This document shows, piece after piece, positions 16,035-24,496 of a stretch of 64,000 nt of DNA. The stretch comes from Clostridia bacterium (GTDB lineage Bacteria; Bacillota; Clostridia; Christensenellales; Aristaeellaceae), in contig JAFRNK010000003.1 in the NCBI GenBank assembly GCA_017430225.1, forward strand, positions 32,099 to 96,098, in the 5' to 3' direction. The notes beneath the pieces were generated by a model. It was not told the origin of the DNA and did not search any database. It saw only the letters and a list, made by a program, of their open reading frames with translations. How positions within the stretch are numbered: the stretch's first letter is position 1; the number at the start of each line of letters is the position of its first letter. A program made the position numbers and the translations under genes.

Positions 16035-17489
16035 ATGAGTTATTCAGTCTGGCTGACAGTCTTATTGCTGATTGCCGCGTTCAATTCGCCTTTGCCGCTC
16101 ACGCCGGCGCCGCAGGCGGCTGAGGGAAACACGATCCAGCAAGCGGCAGCGGAAGCGTCCGGTTACTGGCTCGGCTCCTTTTCGGAGGAGACGGTCGGCC
16201 GATACGACACGTCCGCGCTCCGTACCGACGGCGCAAATCTGACCACGGTTTCCGTATCCCCTTCCGGGAAATATATCGCCGCGGTCGACCGGACGAGTAT
16301 GTCGCTGGAGAAAAGGCACGCTGCCGGCGTCGGCAATCCGATGGGACGGCTCCCGGAGGCGATCTGTCTGTTTGCCCGCCAGGACGACGGCTACAGCCTC
16401 AGCCGCACGATCCCTGTCGACGCTGAAACTCAGCTGGAGCTGAGCAGCATCCTGGGCGGCGGCGCCGCAATGGCGTGGAACGGGGATGAGACCCGCTGCG
16501 TCATCAGCTATCAATGGGGCGCGGGCAGTGAGACCAACGCTTATATCAACAATTTTCACAGCAACCTGTACCTGCTTGATCTTTCCGACGGCTCTCTCCG
16601 CCGCCTGACCGATAACAGCGAAGCCTGCGAGCATTGTGTGCTGCCGGCCTGGTCAGGCCCGGACACGGTGCGCTATGTCCGCCTGTCCAACCGCGGCGGA
16701 TTTATGAACGTCCTCTGTGAGATCGATCTCAATACGGGGCGGGAGACGAAGCTCGCCGACCTGTACAGCGCCGGCGGATCCATTTCCGTCGTCTATGACT
16801 GGCAGGCGGTCGGGGAGCGGATCTATTACATCGTCGACGCTTATACCGGCGGCACCGGGTTTTACGTATCTCCCTTCGGCGGGCGGGAAGCGAACGCGCG
16901 CTGCCTCGTCAACCTGATGAAAGAGCTGCGGGAAACGAACCGGCACCCCTACTGCAAGACGTTCTCGCAGATGGAAATCTCTGACGACGGCCGCTGGGCG
17001 TGCCTGACGGTCACCGACCAGCGGGTGTTCACGAGGGACTTTCCCACCGCCGACAACCCGAAGAATCCCCAGAGCGATCCCGCGCACGCGATTTCCGTGA
17101 TGACCGGCCTGCCCTGGGTGCCCTGCCACAATGTGCTGCTGTATGACCTCAGCCGGATGAGCCTCGTCGATCCGTTCAGGGACAGCGCGCTGGCGCCTGA
17201 GAAGGCGGTCGTGACCGCCGCCTGCCTCGCGCCGGACGGGCAGTCGATGCTGTGCGCCGTGTACGGGGACGGGCGCCCGTGGTCGATCGCGGAAGAGACC
17301 CGGACGACCTTTTACCAGATCGATCTCGGGGACGGCCGTTTTACGGCGAACCGCGTCTTCGAAACGGAACTGGCGTCCAGCCTCTGGTTCCCGGAGGGGA
17401 TCTGGTGGACAGCGGACAACTGCCTGCATATCCCGACGGGCAAAGCGCCGGCGAACCCTGTCCAGATCCTGGACCTGGGAGGGCGCTGA
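16035..17489 (+). CDS. Secreted beta-propeller-like protein of unknown function
   Basis: This 484-aa protein has an N-terminal hydrophobic segment (SVWLTVLLLIAAFNSPLPL) acting as signal or anchor. The rest is repeated beta-rich blades of TolB/WD40-like form, for example 'VSVSPSGKYIAAVD', 'YLLDLSDGSLRRLTDNS', 'MEISDDGRWACLTV' and 'CLAPDGQSMLCAVYG'. Start ATG follows ACGGGAGGCGCTT. Its stop overlaps the radical SAM start (TGATG). No catalytic motif is visible; it may bind a ligand or protein partner. Coupling to cytoplasmic SplB-type and kinase genes is odd for an exported protein. Confidence 0.75.
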   Translation: MSYSVWLTVLLLIAAFNSPLPLTPAPQAAEGNTIQQAAAEASGYWLGSFSEETVGRYDTSALRTDGANLTTVSVSPSGKYIAAVDRTSMSLEKRHAAGVGNPMGRLPEAICLFARQDDGYSLSRTIPVDAETQLELSSILGGGAAMAWNGDETRCVISYQWGAGSETNAYINNFHSNLYLLDLSDGSLRRLTDNSEACEHCVLPAWSGPDTVRYVRLSNRGGFMNVLCEIDLNTGRETKLADLYSAGGSISVVYDWQAVGERIYYIVDAYTGGTGFYVSPFGGREANARCLVNLMKELRETNRHPYCKTFSQMEISDDGRWACLTVTDQRVFTRDFPTADNPKNPQSDPAHAISVMTGLPWVPCHNVLLYDLSRMSLVDPFRDSALAPEKAVVTAACLAPDGQSMLCAVYGDGRPWSIAEETRTTFYQIDLGDGRFTANRVFETELASSLWFPEGIWWTADNCLHIPTGKAPANPVQILDLGGR

Positions 17490-18367
17490 TGCATTTCGTC
17501 GACGCGAAGGGCATCCTGACCGGCGGGAAAGGCCGTTACGGGATGAACATCTACCGCGGCTGCTCCCACGGGTGCGTTTACTGCGACAGCCGCAGCAAAT
17601 GCTATCAGTTCACCCATCCGTTCGAGGATATCGAGGTCAAACGGAACGCCCCGGAGTTACTGGAAAAAGCGCTGAAGTCCAAACGGCAGAAGTGCATGAT
17701 CGGGACCGGCTCCATGTCGGACCCCTATATGCACTGCGAGGAGAAGCTCGGCCTGACCCGGAGATGCCTGGAAGTCATCTGTGAAAACGGGTTCGGCGCG
17801 GCGATCCAGACGAAGTCCGACCGGATCCTGCGGGACGTCGATCTGCTGGAGGCCATCAACCGGAACGCGAAATGCGTCGTGCAGATGACGCTGACAACCT
17901 GGGACGACCGGCTGTGCGGGATTCTGGAGCCCAATGTGTGCAACACGAAGCGGCGCGTCGAGGTCCTGGAAGAGATGCGGAAGCGGGGCATCCCCACCGT
18001 CGTCTGGCTGACGCCGATCCTGCCGTTCATCAACGATACGGAAGAGAACGTGCTGGCGATCCTCGAGGCCTGCGCGCGGGCGGAAGTCAGGGGCATCATT
18101 TGCTTTGACATGGGGCTCACCCTCCGCGACGGGGACCGGGAATACTATTACGCTGCGCTCGACCGGCATTTCCCGGGCCTGAAGGAACGCTATATCAGGA
18201 TTTACGGCAGCGCTTACGAGGTGCCCAGCCCGCGCAGCGGACCGCTCATGACCCTGTTCCGCGATTTCTGCCGGGAACACGGTATCCTGTATAAGCCGGA
18301 GGAATGCTTTGATTATATGAGCCGCCTGCCCGAGAAATATCATCAGATGTCACTGCTGGAGGGATGA
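17489..18367 (+). CDS. SplB-type radical SAM protein
   Basis: The protein has 292 aa. The radical SAM iron-sulfur motif is C25-x3-C29-x2-C32 (GCSHGCVYC), near the N-terminus as in the SPL/COG1533 family, whose founder repairs spore photoproduct in DNA. IGTGSMSDPY and the TIM-barrel strands are also family-like. It is shorter than Bacillus SplB (about 340 aa) and many relatives have unknown substrates, so DNA repair is not certain. ATG 17489 overlaps the preceding stop, and its end overlaps the kinase start by four bases. Confidence 0.82.
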   Translation: MHFVDAKGILTGGKGRYGMNIYRGCSHGCVYCDSRSKCYQFTHPFEDIEVKRNAPELLEKALKSKRQKCMIGTGSMSDPYMHCEEKLGLTRRCLEVICENGFGAAIQTKSDRILRDVDLLEAINRNAKCVVQMTLTTWDDRLCGILEPNVCNTKRRVEVLEEMRKRGIPTVVWLTPILPFINDTEENVLAILEACARAEVRGIICFDMGLTLRDGDREYYYAALDRHFPGLKERYIRIYGSAYEVPSPRSGPLMTLFRDFCREHGILYKPEECFDYMSRLPEKYHQMSLLEG

Positions 18368-18855
18368 ACATGGCGCCTAAAGTCTATTTGATGTGCGGAA
18401 AGATCTGCAGCGGGAAATCCACCCACGCCCGGGAACTGAGGAAAGAACACAGGGCGGTCGTGCTGTCCGTGGACGAGATCACCCTCGCTCTGTTCGGACA
18501 GGACGCCGGGGAGAAGCACGACGACTATGTGGCGCGGGCCGAAGCCTATCTCTACCGGAAATCCCTGGAGATCGTCGAATCGGGCATCAGCGTGATCCTG
18601 GACTGGGGATTCTGGACGAAAGAGGAGCGGGATTACGCGAGGCAGTTCTACGGGTCGAGAAACATCCCCTACGAGTTCCATTATATCGACGTCGACGACG
18701 CGGAATGGCACCGCCGCCTGGAGAAACGCAACGCCGCCATCACCCGCGGCGAGCTGGACGCCTACTACGTGGACGACGGGCTCGCGGCCAAATTCGCGGC
18801 GATCTTTGAAAAGCCGGAGCCGGGGGAAATAGAGATCATCATCAGGAGCCGCTGA
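18364..18855 (+). CDS. P-loop (AAA_33-type) kinase
   Basis: The protein has 163 aa. The Walker A motif GKICSGKST (residues 12-20), DE after the first strand (VLSVDEITLALF) and an LDWGFWTKEER segment are typical of small zeta-toxin/AAA_33 kinases that phosphorylate nucleosides, sugars or antibiotics. ATG 18364 overlaps the radical SAM stop (ATGA); a second ATG at 18370 is possible. It is the last gene of the trio, with a terminator hairpin overlapping its stop. The substrate is unknown. Confidence 0.78.
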   Translation: MNMAPKVYLMCGKICSGKSTHARELRKEHRAVVLSVDEITLALFGQDAGEKHDDYVARAEAYLYRKSLEIVESGISVILDWGFWTKEERDYARQFYGSRNIPYEFHYIDVDDAEWHRRLEKRNAAITRGELDAYYVDDGLAAKFAAIFEKPEPGEIEIIIRSR

Positions 18856-18869
18856 GGGGCGGTTCCTTT
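18845..18869 (+). terminator. Terminator overlapping the kinase stop
   Basis: GGAGCCGC (18845-18852) pairs with GCGGTTCC (18859-18866, one G-T pair), followed by TTT. Confidence 0.5.
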
Positions 18870-18918
18870 AGCTTATGATGATGTCAGTTTTAACGCAGTA
18901 TGCTGCTGTAAGGCCTGA

Positions 18919-18976
18919 CCATGTCAAACATGGCGCGGTTTCTTGCATTGTTTTTCCCGGCACCGGATGATATAAT
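18919..18976 (+). promoter_or_regulatory. Promoter and upstream palindrome of the GH13 operon
   Basis: TTGTTT (18948-18953), 17-bp spacer, TATAAT (18971-18976). Just upstream a perfect dyad CCATGT-CAA-ACATGG (18919-18933) is a candidate operator for a carbohydrate-responsive regulator. Confidence 0.55.
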
Positions 18977-19034
18977 AAAACGGCGTATGGATCGTAAGAG
19001 AACTGCATCATCATAAATCACGGAGGTCTGGACC

Positions 19035-20894
19035 ATGAAAGCCAAGTGGAAAACCGAATTCGCGAACCGTTTCCGCCGCCACGAGGACGAGCTGAAATGG
19101 CTGTACTGCGAGCTGTATCACAACGATATGAAAGCGTACGGCTATTTCACGGACATGCTCTATCGTCTGTGGGAAGAGCGGCCGGAAAAGCTGAAGCAGA
19201 TAGACCGGACGCGGGAGGAGAACCCGGACTGGTACAAAGGCCACGAGCTGGTGGGCATGCTCATGTATGTGAACGCCTTCGCGGGCACCCTGAAGGGCGT
19301 CAAAAAGAAGCTGGATTACATCGCGGACTGCGGCGTCAATTACCTGCACCTGATGCCCCTCCTGGAGAGCCCGAAGGGCCGCAGCGACGGCGGGTACGCG
19401 GTCAGCAATTTCCGCAAGGTGCAGCCGGAGCTGGGCACCATGGAAGACCTGGCGGACCTGGCGGACGCCTGCCATGATAAGGGCATCGCGGTCTGTCTGG
19501 ACTTCGTCATGAACCACACCAGCGAGGACCATGAATGGGCGCGCCGCGCCAAGGCGGGGGAGAAGGAGTACCAGAACCGGTATTTCTTCTATGACGACTG
19601 GACCATCCCCAACGCTTTCGAGCAGACCGTGCCCCAGGTATTCCCGACCACCGCGCCGGGCAATTTCACCTGGTGCGAAGAGGTCCAAAAAGTGGTCATG
19701 ACCACCTTCTATCCCTACCAGTGGGACCTGAATTACGCCAACCCGGTCGTGTTCAACGATATGACGGACGACATGCTCAACCTGTGCAACCACGGCGTGG
19801 ACATCGTCCGCCTGGACGCGACGCCCTATATCTGGAAAGCCCTGGGTACGACCTGCCGTAACCTGCTGCAGGTGCACACCCTGGTGCGCATGATACGCAT
19901 GGTGTGCGAGATCGTGTGCCCCGGCACGCTGCTGCTGGGCGAAGTGGTCATGGAGCCCAGCAAGGTCGTGCCCTATTTCGGCACGGTGGAAAAGCCGGAG
20001 TGCCACATGCTGTACAACGTGACCACCATGGCCACCGTCTGGCATACCGTAGCGACCCGCGACGTGCGGCTGCTCGAACACCAGCTGCGCCAGGTGTTTG
20101 CCCTCCCCAGCGTTTATACGTTCCTTAATTACCTGCGCTGCCACGATGATATCGGCTGGGGCCTGGATTACGGCTTTCTCAGCCAGTTCGGGCAGCAGGA
20201 AGTGCCGCACAAGAAATACCTGAACGACTACCTGACTGGCAAATGGCCCGGCAGTCCCGCCCGCGGCGAGCTGTACAACGATGATCCGCGGCTCGGCGAT
20301 GCCCGGCTCTGCGGCACGACGGCTTCCCTCTGCGGTGTGGAAACGGCACGAGCGAACGGCGACCAGCAGGCGATGGACCGGGCCCTGCGGCTGGATGAAA
20401 TGCTGCACGCGTTCATCTTCACGCTGAGCGGCGTGCCGGTATTGTACAGCGGCGACGAGATCGCACAGGAAAACGACAACGCCTACCACGACGATCCGCT
20501 GAAGCGGGAGGACAGCCGCTACCTGCACCGCGGCGACATGGACTGGAAGAAAGCCGCCCTGCGCAGGCGCAAGACGCTGCCGGAGGGCAGGATCTTCAAT
20601 GCCATCCGGCGGATCGAAGCCCTGCATGCCGAACATCCTGTGTTCGATACCAAAGCGGATACCTGGCTGTTGGACACGGGCAGTGACCAGGTGCTGGGCA
20701 TCGGGCGCTATTACAAGGGCGAACAGCTGCTGGCGCTGTTCAATTTTGCCGATCAGGATCGCACCGCCTGGATCATGGATACGAAGAGCTATACCGACCT
20801 GATCGACGGCAAGGAAGGCGACGCCGGCGCGGTCAAAGTCCCCGCGGGCGGATTCCGCTGGCTGCTGCATACGTTTGAAGAGAACGCGCAATGA
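19035..20894 (+). CDS. GH13 amylosucrase-like alpha-glucosyl hydrolase/transferase
   Basis: The protein has 619 aa with the GH13_4 layout: N-terminal helical part (1-75), TIM barrel and C-terminal beta domain. Conserved regions are DFVMNHTSEDHEWA, GVDIVRLDATPYIWK (nucleophile D261), LLGEVV (acid/base E303) and LRCHDDIGW (D371). 'IWKALGTTCRNLLQ' and 'MATVWHTVATRDVRLL' resemble amylosucrase and sucrose hydrolase more than plain amylases. It lacks a signal peptide, so a cytoplasmic substrate such as sucrose or an alpha-glucoside is expected. The four-base overlap with the HAD gene indicates one transcript. Hydrolysis versus polymer synthesis cannot be decided. Confidence 0.87.
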   Translation: MKAKWKTEFANRFRRHEDELKWLYCELYHNDMKAYGYFTDMLYRLWEERPEKLKQIDRTREENPDWYKGHELVGMLMYVNAFAGTLKGVKKKLDYIADCGVNYLHLMPLLESPKGRSDGGYAVSNFRKVQPELGTMEDLADLADACHDKGIAVCLDFVMNHTSEDHEWARRAKAGEKEYQNRYFFYDDWTIPNAFEQTVPQVFPTTAPGNFTWCEEVQKVVMTTFYPYQWDLNYANPVVFNDMTDDMLNLCNHGVDIVRLDATPYIWKALGTTCRNLLQVHTLVRMIRMVCEIVCPGTLLLGEVVMEPSKVVPYFGTVEKPECHMLYNVTTMATVWHTVATRDVRLLEHQLRQVFALPSVYTFLNYLRCHDDIGWGLDYGFLSQFGQQEVPHKKYLNDYLTGKWPGSPARGELYNDDPRLGDARLCGTTASLCGVETARANGDQQAMDRALRLDEMLHAFIFTLSGVPVLYSGDEIAQENDNAYHDDPLKREDSRYLHRGDMDWKKAALRRRKTLPEGRIFNAIRRIEALHAEHPVFDTKADTWLLDTGSDQVLGIGRYYKGEQLLALFNFADQDRTAWIMDTKSYTDLIDGKEGDAGAVKVPAGGFRWLLHTFEENAQ

Positions 20895-21715
20895 GCCGTA
20901 AACTGATCTTCCTGGATATCGACGGTACCCTGACCCCCGCCGGCAGCAACGTACCGCCGGCCAGTGCCATGGACGCGATCCGCAAGGCGCAGGCGAACGG
21001 GCACTGGGTCTTCCTCTGCACGGGCCGCAACCCCGCCATGCTGGCCCCGGTGCTGGCCCTCGGCTTTGAGGGCGCCGTGGCCAACGCGGGCGGCTATGTC
21101 TTCGCGGGCGATAAGGTACTCTTCGACTGCCCCATGGCGCCGGAAGACTTTGAGACCGGCATGCGCCTGCTCAGGGAGAACGGTGTGTTCCGCACCATCG
21201 AGGCGAAGGACGCCACCTGGGGTGACGAGGATCTCGGCGATTTCCTGGCCCGGGCCGGCGAAGGGAACAGCGAGCTGGTGCGCTGGCGCAAGGCGCTGGC
21301 GGAGCAGCTCAACATCCGCCCCATGAGCGAGTATGACGGGCGGCCCGTCTACAAGATCGTCTTCATGTGCAAGACCGCGGACCAGCTGGCGCCTGCGCGT
21401 CAGGCGCTGGAAAAGGATTATAACTTCGTGATGCAGGAAGTGAAGGCACACCAGTGCCTGAACGGCGAACTCATCAACCGGAAGTTCGATAAAGGCCGGG
21501 GTGTCAGGATCGTGGCGGACGCCTTCGGCATGGGGATTGAGGATACCATCGGGTTCGGCGACAGCATGAACGACCTGGAAATGATCGAGACGGTAGGTTA
21601 TTCCGTCTGCATGGCCAACGGCAGCCCCGCCCTGAAGGAAAAGAGCGACCTGGTCTGCCCCGCGGTGGAGGAAGACGGTCTGGCCTGGGCGTTTGAAAAG
21701 CTGGGCCTGATATGA
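20891..21715 (+). CDS. Cof-type HAD-IIB phosphatase
   Basis: The protein has 274 aa. HAD motif I is DIDGT (D9, D11), motif II is in LCTGRN, the cap-domain lysine lies in NRKFDKGRG, and motif IV is GFGDSMNDLEM. These features are complete and typical of Cof/YbiV sugar-phosphate phosphatases. It overlaps the GH13 stop (ATGA) and precedes the DUF218 gene by 12 bp. A role in dephosphorylating a sugar phosphate from the same pathway is inferred. Confidence 0.9.
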   Translation: MSRKLIFLDIDGTLTPAGSNVPPASAMDAIRKAQANGHWVFLCTGRNPAMLAPVLALGFEGAVANAGGYVFAGDKVLFDCPMAPEDFETGMRLLRENGVFRTIEAKDATWGDEDLGDFLARAGEGNSELVRWRKALAEQLNIRPMSEYDGRPVYKIVFMCKTADQLAPARQALEKDYNFVMQEVKAHQCLNGELINRKFDKGRGVRIVADAFGMGIEDTIGFGDSMNDLEMIETVGYSVCMANGSPALKEKSDLVCPAVEEDGLAWAFEKLGLI

Positions 21716-21727
21716 CGGGTAATAACG

Positions 21728-22348
21728 ATGAAAATGTCTGAATTGACGCCGGAAGTTGTGCAGCGGCTGACCCCGGAACAGAAGTGGGAGATCTGCTGCT
21801 CCGGCATCCGGGACGAGGGAGAATCCGCGGAAACAGCGCTGCTGCTGGGCAGCAGGCCCGACCGGGCGGTGGAGCGCGCGCTGGCGGCCGCGGAACTGTA
21901 CCGGCAGGGCCGCGTCAGGACCATCATTCCCACCGGCGGCCCGAAGTGGGAGTACCGGGGCGAACTGCTCTCCGAAGCGGAGATCATGTCGCTCGTCCTC
22001 CGGAAAAACGGCGTGCCGGACGAGGCGATCGTGCCGGAAAACGAGGCGCGGACGACCGCGGAGAACATGATCTGCGGTACGCTGCAGATGCTCCGGCATT
22101 ATCACCGGATCCCGGACAGCGTGATCATCGTGACCTCCGTGACGCATATGAAGCGCAGCATGGCGCTGGCGAAAGCGCTGCTGCCCCGGAAAATCAGGGC
22201 CTCCATGTACCCTTCGTATCCGGCCATGGATCGGGATGAATGGCTCAGGCTGGAGGACAGCCGGACCCACCTGGACGACAGCATCCGGTATCACCGGGAG
22301 CTGATCGAAAACGGGGACACCGAAGACTTCGAGGTGGAATTACAGTGA
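21728..22348 (+). CDS. DUF218/YdcF-family protein
   Basis: The 206-aa protein has the DUF218 core: ALLLGSRPDRAVERALAAAELY, then IIPTGG, ENEARTTAENM and IIVTSVTHMKRSM. Family members (YdcF, SanA, ElyC) are nucleotide-binding or envelope-related proteins of unclear activity. No membrane segment is present, unlike the larger DUF218 protein at 42039. No strong ribosome site is visible before ATG 21728; ATG 21734 is an alternative. It probably belongs to the GH13-HAD transcript. Confidence 0.8.
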   Translation: MKMSELTPEVVQRLTPEQKWEICCSGIRDEGESAETALLLGSRPDRAVERALAAAELYRQGRVRTIIPTGGPKWEYRGELLSEAEIMSLVLRKNGVPDEAIVPENEARTTAENMICGTLQMLRHYHRIPDSVIIVTSVTHMKRSMALAKALLPRKIRASMYPSYPAMDRDEWLRLEDSRTHLDDSIRYHRELIENGDTEDFEVELQ

Positions 22349-22366
22349 CCGCCGCACCGGCGCGCG

Positions 22367-22395
22367 TTGACACGAAAACTGAAAGACGGTATAAT
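22367..22395 (+). promoter_or_regulatory. Consensus sigma-A promoter of the glycerate kinase gene
   Basis: TTGACA (22367-22372), 17-bp spacer, TATAAT (22390-22395): an exact match to consensus, 30 bp before the ATG. Confidence 0.85.
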
Positions 22396-22424
22396 TGAAC
22401 CATCATCAATACGGGAGGAAAAGC

Positions 22425-23657
22425 ATGAATCAGGTATTAAGGAAACATGCGGATCAGATCATCAGTGAAGCGATTGCTGCCGTGCAGCCCGACGCCGCGG
22501 TAGAACGCGCACTGAAAAACATGGATTTCCCCGGCAGGGTGCTGCTGGTGGCCGCTGGCAAAGCTGCCTGGCAGATGGCGAAAGCGGCTTCTGACTGCCT
22601 GGGCAGCCGCATCGAGAACGGCGTCGTGGTCACGAAGTACGACCACGTCAAAGGGCCCATCGCCAACTTCGCGTGTTTTGAGGCGGGACATCCCGTGCCG
22701 GACGAAAACTCCTTCAAGGGGACGCAGGCGGCGCTGGACCTCGTATCCGGCCTGACCGAGAAGGATACGGTGCTCTTCCTCCTCTCCGGCGGCGGCAGCG
22801 CCTTGTTTGAAAAGCCGCTGGTTGCGCCCGAGGAACTGCAGGACGTCACCGGCCAGCTGCTGGCCTGCGGCGCGGACATCGTGGAGATCAACACCATCCG
22901 CAAGCGCCTGAGCCAGGTCAAGGGCGGGCGTTTCGCGCAGCTGTGCTGGCCCGCGCACGTGGAAGCCGTGGTGCTTTCCGATATCCTGGGCGACCCCCTG
23001 GATATGATCGCCTCCGGCCCGGCCTGCCCCGATACCGCTACGGCCGAGGACGCCTGGCGCATCCAGAAGAAGTATAACCTCAAAATGTCGGAAGCGGCGA
23101 TGAAGCTCCTGGACGTGGAAACGCCCAAGTCCCTGGACAACGTGCATACCCAGATCAACGGCAGCGTGCGTGAGCTGTGCGCTGCTGCGGGCAAGACCTG
23201 CCTGGCGCTGGGCTATGACCCGATCCTGCTGACCGACCAGCTGTGCTGCCAGGCGCGCGAGGCCGGGAGCTTCCTCGCGTCCATCCTGAAGACCCACGCA
23301 TCCGACGGCAAGCCGCTCGCCTTCATCGCCGGCGGCGAGACCGTGGTGAAGCTGACGGGCCACGGCCTGGGCGGCCGCAACCAGGAGATCGCTCTGGCTG
23401 CTGCCGCGGACATCAGCGGCATGAAAAATGCTGCCGTATTCTCCGTGGGCAGCGACGGCACCGACGGCCCCACCGACGCGGCCGGCGGCTATGTGGACGG
23501 CGATACCTGTGCGGAACTGAAGGCGCAGGGCATCAGTATCGACGCCGTGCTGCAGGACAACGACGCCTACCACGCGCTGGAAAAGACGGGCGGCCTGATC
23601 ATGACCGGCCCGACCGGCACCAACGTCAACGACGTGGCGGTGGCGCTGCTCAAATAA
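22425..23657 (+). CDS. Type-2 glycerate kinase (MOFRL family)
   Basis: This 410-aa protein has an N-terminal GckA/DUF4147 domain (VLLVAAGKAAWQMAKAA, LFLLSGGGSALF, RLSQVKGGR, IASGPACPD) and a C-terminal MOFRL domain (GGRNQEIALAAA, SDGTDGPTDAAGG). The enzyme phosphorylates D-glycerate to 2-phosphoglycerate, feeding glycolysis from glycerate or from hydroxypyruvate and tartronate semialdehyde in sugar-acid breakdown. ATG 22425 follows GGGAGGAAAAGC. It has its own consensus promoter and a strong terminator, so it is monocistronic and apparently highly expressed. Confidence 0.92.
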   Translation: MNQVLRKHADQIISEAIAAVQPDAAVERALKNMDFPGRVLLVAAGKAAWQMAKAASDCLGSRIENGVVVTKYDHVKGPIANFACFEAGHPVPDENSFKGTQAALDLVSGLTEKDTVLFLLSGGGSALFEKPLVAPEELQDVTGQLLACGADIVEINTIRKRLSQVKGGRFAQLCWPAHVEAVVLSDILGDPLDMIASGPACPDTATAEDAWRIQKKYNLKMSEAAMKLLDVETPKSLDNVHTQINGSVRELCAAAGKTCLALGYDPILLTDQLCCQAREAGSFLASILKTHASDGKPLAFIAGGETVVKLTGHGLGGRNQEIALAAAADISGMKNAAVFSVGSDGTDGPTDAAGGYVDGDTCAELKAQGISIDAVLQDNDAYHALEKTGGLIMTGPTGTNVNDVAVALLK

Positions 23658-23675
23658 TTCTAAATAAAATCAATG

Positions 23676-23706
23676 AAACCGCTGATATTTTCAGCGGTTT
23701 TTTTGT
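23676..23706 (+). terminator. Rho-independent terminator
   Basis: A perfect 10-bp stem AAACCGCTGA/TCAGCGGTTT with loop TATTT, followed by a T-run. Confidence 0.9.
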
Positions 23707-23751
23707 TTGCCGGCGCGCATGAGAATGGCGTCCTGGCGGGCTGTTGATATG

Positions 23752-23781
23752 AAAAGAGAGAGGACAAGGTTGCCCTCTCTC
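23752..23781 (-). terminator. Terminator of the tct/aldolase operon
   Basis: GAGAGAGG (23756-23763) pairs with CCTCTCTC (23774-23781). On the minus strand it is followed by TTTT, just beyond the RraA-like stop; it may also work on the plus strand. Confidence 0.75.
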
Positions 23782-23785
23782 GGTT

Positions 23786-24484
23786 TTATTGGTTGAGCAT
23801 ATCCAGGACCCATTGAGGCGCTAACTGCGGCAATTCGCCGCCCGTCGCCTTCGCTTTGCGATAGGCGGCTATGCTTTCACGCCGCTTTTGCTCATATGCC
23901 TGCTTCTTTTCGGCTTCTTCCAGCACAGGTTCTATATACTCCTTGGGTATCACGCATACACCGTCGCTGTCTCCCATGACCAGATCACCGGGAGCAACCC
24001 GGACGCCGCCGCACTCAATGATGGTATTGATGTTGCCTTCTTCTTTTTTGATGGGGCCGCGCGGCATGAATCCCCTGCTATATACCGGGAATCCCAGTTC
24101 GATGTTGCCATCCCGGTCGCGGGTGTATCCGTCGATGACCATTCCGGCAAAACCCGCGGCCTGGCATGCTCCCATGATCAGGTCGCCGAAGTAGGCGCGT
24201 CCGTCATAGCCCTTTCCGTCAATGACCATGACATAGCCATCATCTTTTACGCTGTAGCTGGCTACGTGAATCGGGAAATTATCTCCATTGGCGGTTTCTA
24301 CCGTCATGGCGGTACCGATGACGGTCATACCCTGTGCTACTGGATTAATTGCAGCACACATACAGCCGTCATTCCGGATAGGCAGCTTGGCTGCCTTGAC
24401 GCCGTCAAGAAGCAGGGCAACGCCAAGTTTTCCGGCGCGCTCAATGATTTCTGCGGGCAGCAGAGGCGCACAGGGATTGATCAT
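23786..24484 (-). CDS. RraA/GalC-type aldolase-like protein
   Basis: This 232-aa protein of the RraA-like superfamily has the conserved GDLIMGACQAAGFAGMVIDG segment ending in YTRD; the RD pair binds metal and pyruvate in 4-hydroxy-4-methyl-2-oxoglutarate / 4-carboxy-4-hydroxy-2-oxoadipate aldolases. DLVMGDSDGVCVIP is also family-typical. ATG 24484 is preferred because the GGGGGA site is too close to ATG 24490. It is last in the minus-strand operon with a tricarboxylate transporter and a GalB-like protein, which favours a pyruvate-releasing aldolase over the RNase E inhibitor RraA. Confidence 0.82.
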   Translation of the reverse strand: MINPCAPLLPAEIIERAGKLGVALLLDGVKAAKLPIRNDGCMCAAINPVAQGMTVIGTAMTVETANGDNFPIHVASYSVKDDGYVMVIDGKGYDGRAYFGDLIMGACQAAGFAGMVIDGYTRDRDGNIELGFPVYSRGFMPRGPIKKEEGNINTIIECGGVRVAPGDLVMGDSDGVCVIPKEYIEPVLEEAEKKQAYEQKRRESIAAYRKAKATGGELPQLAPQWVLDMLNQ

Positions 24485-24496
24485 ATTCATTCCCCC

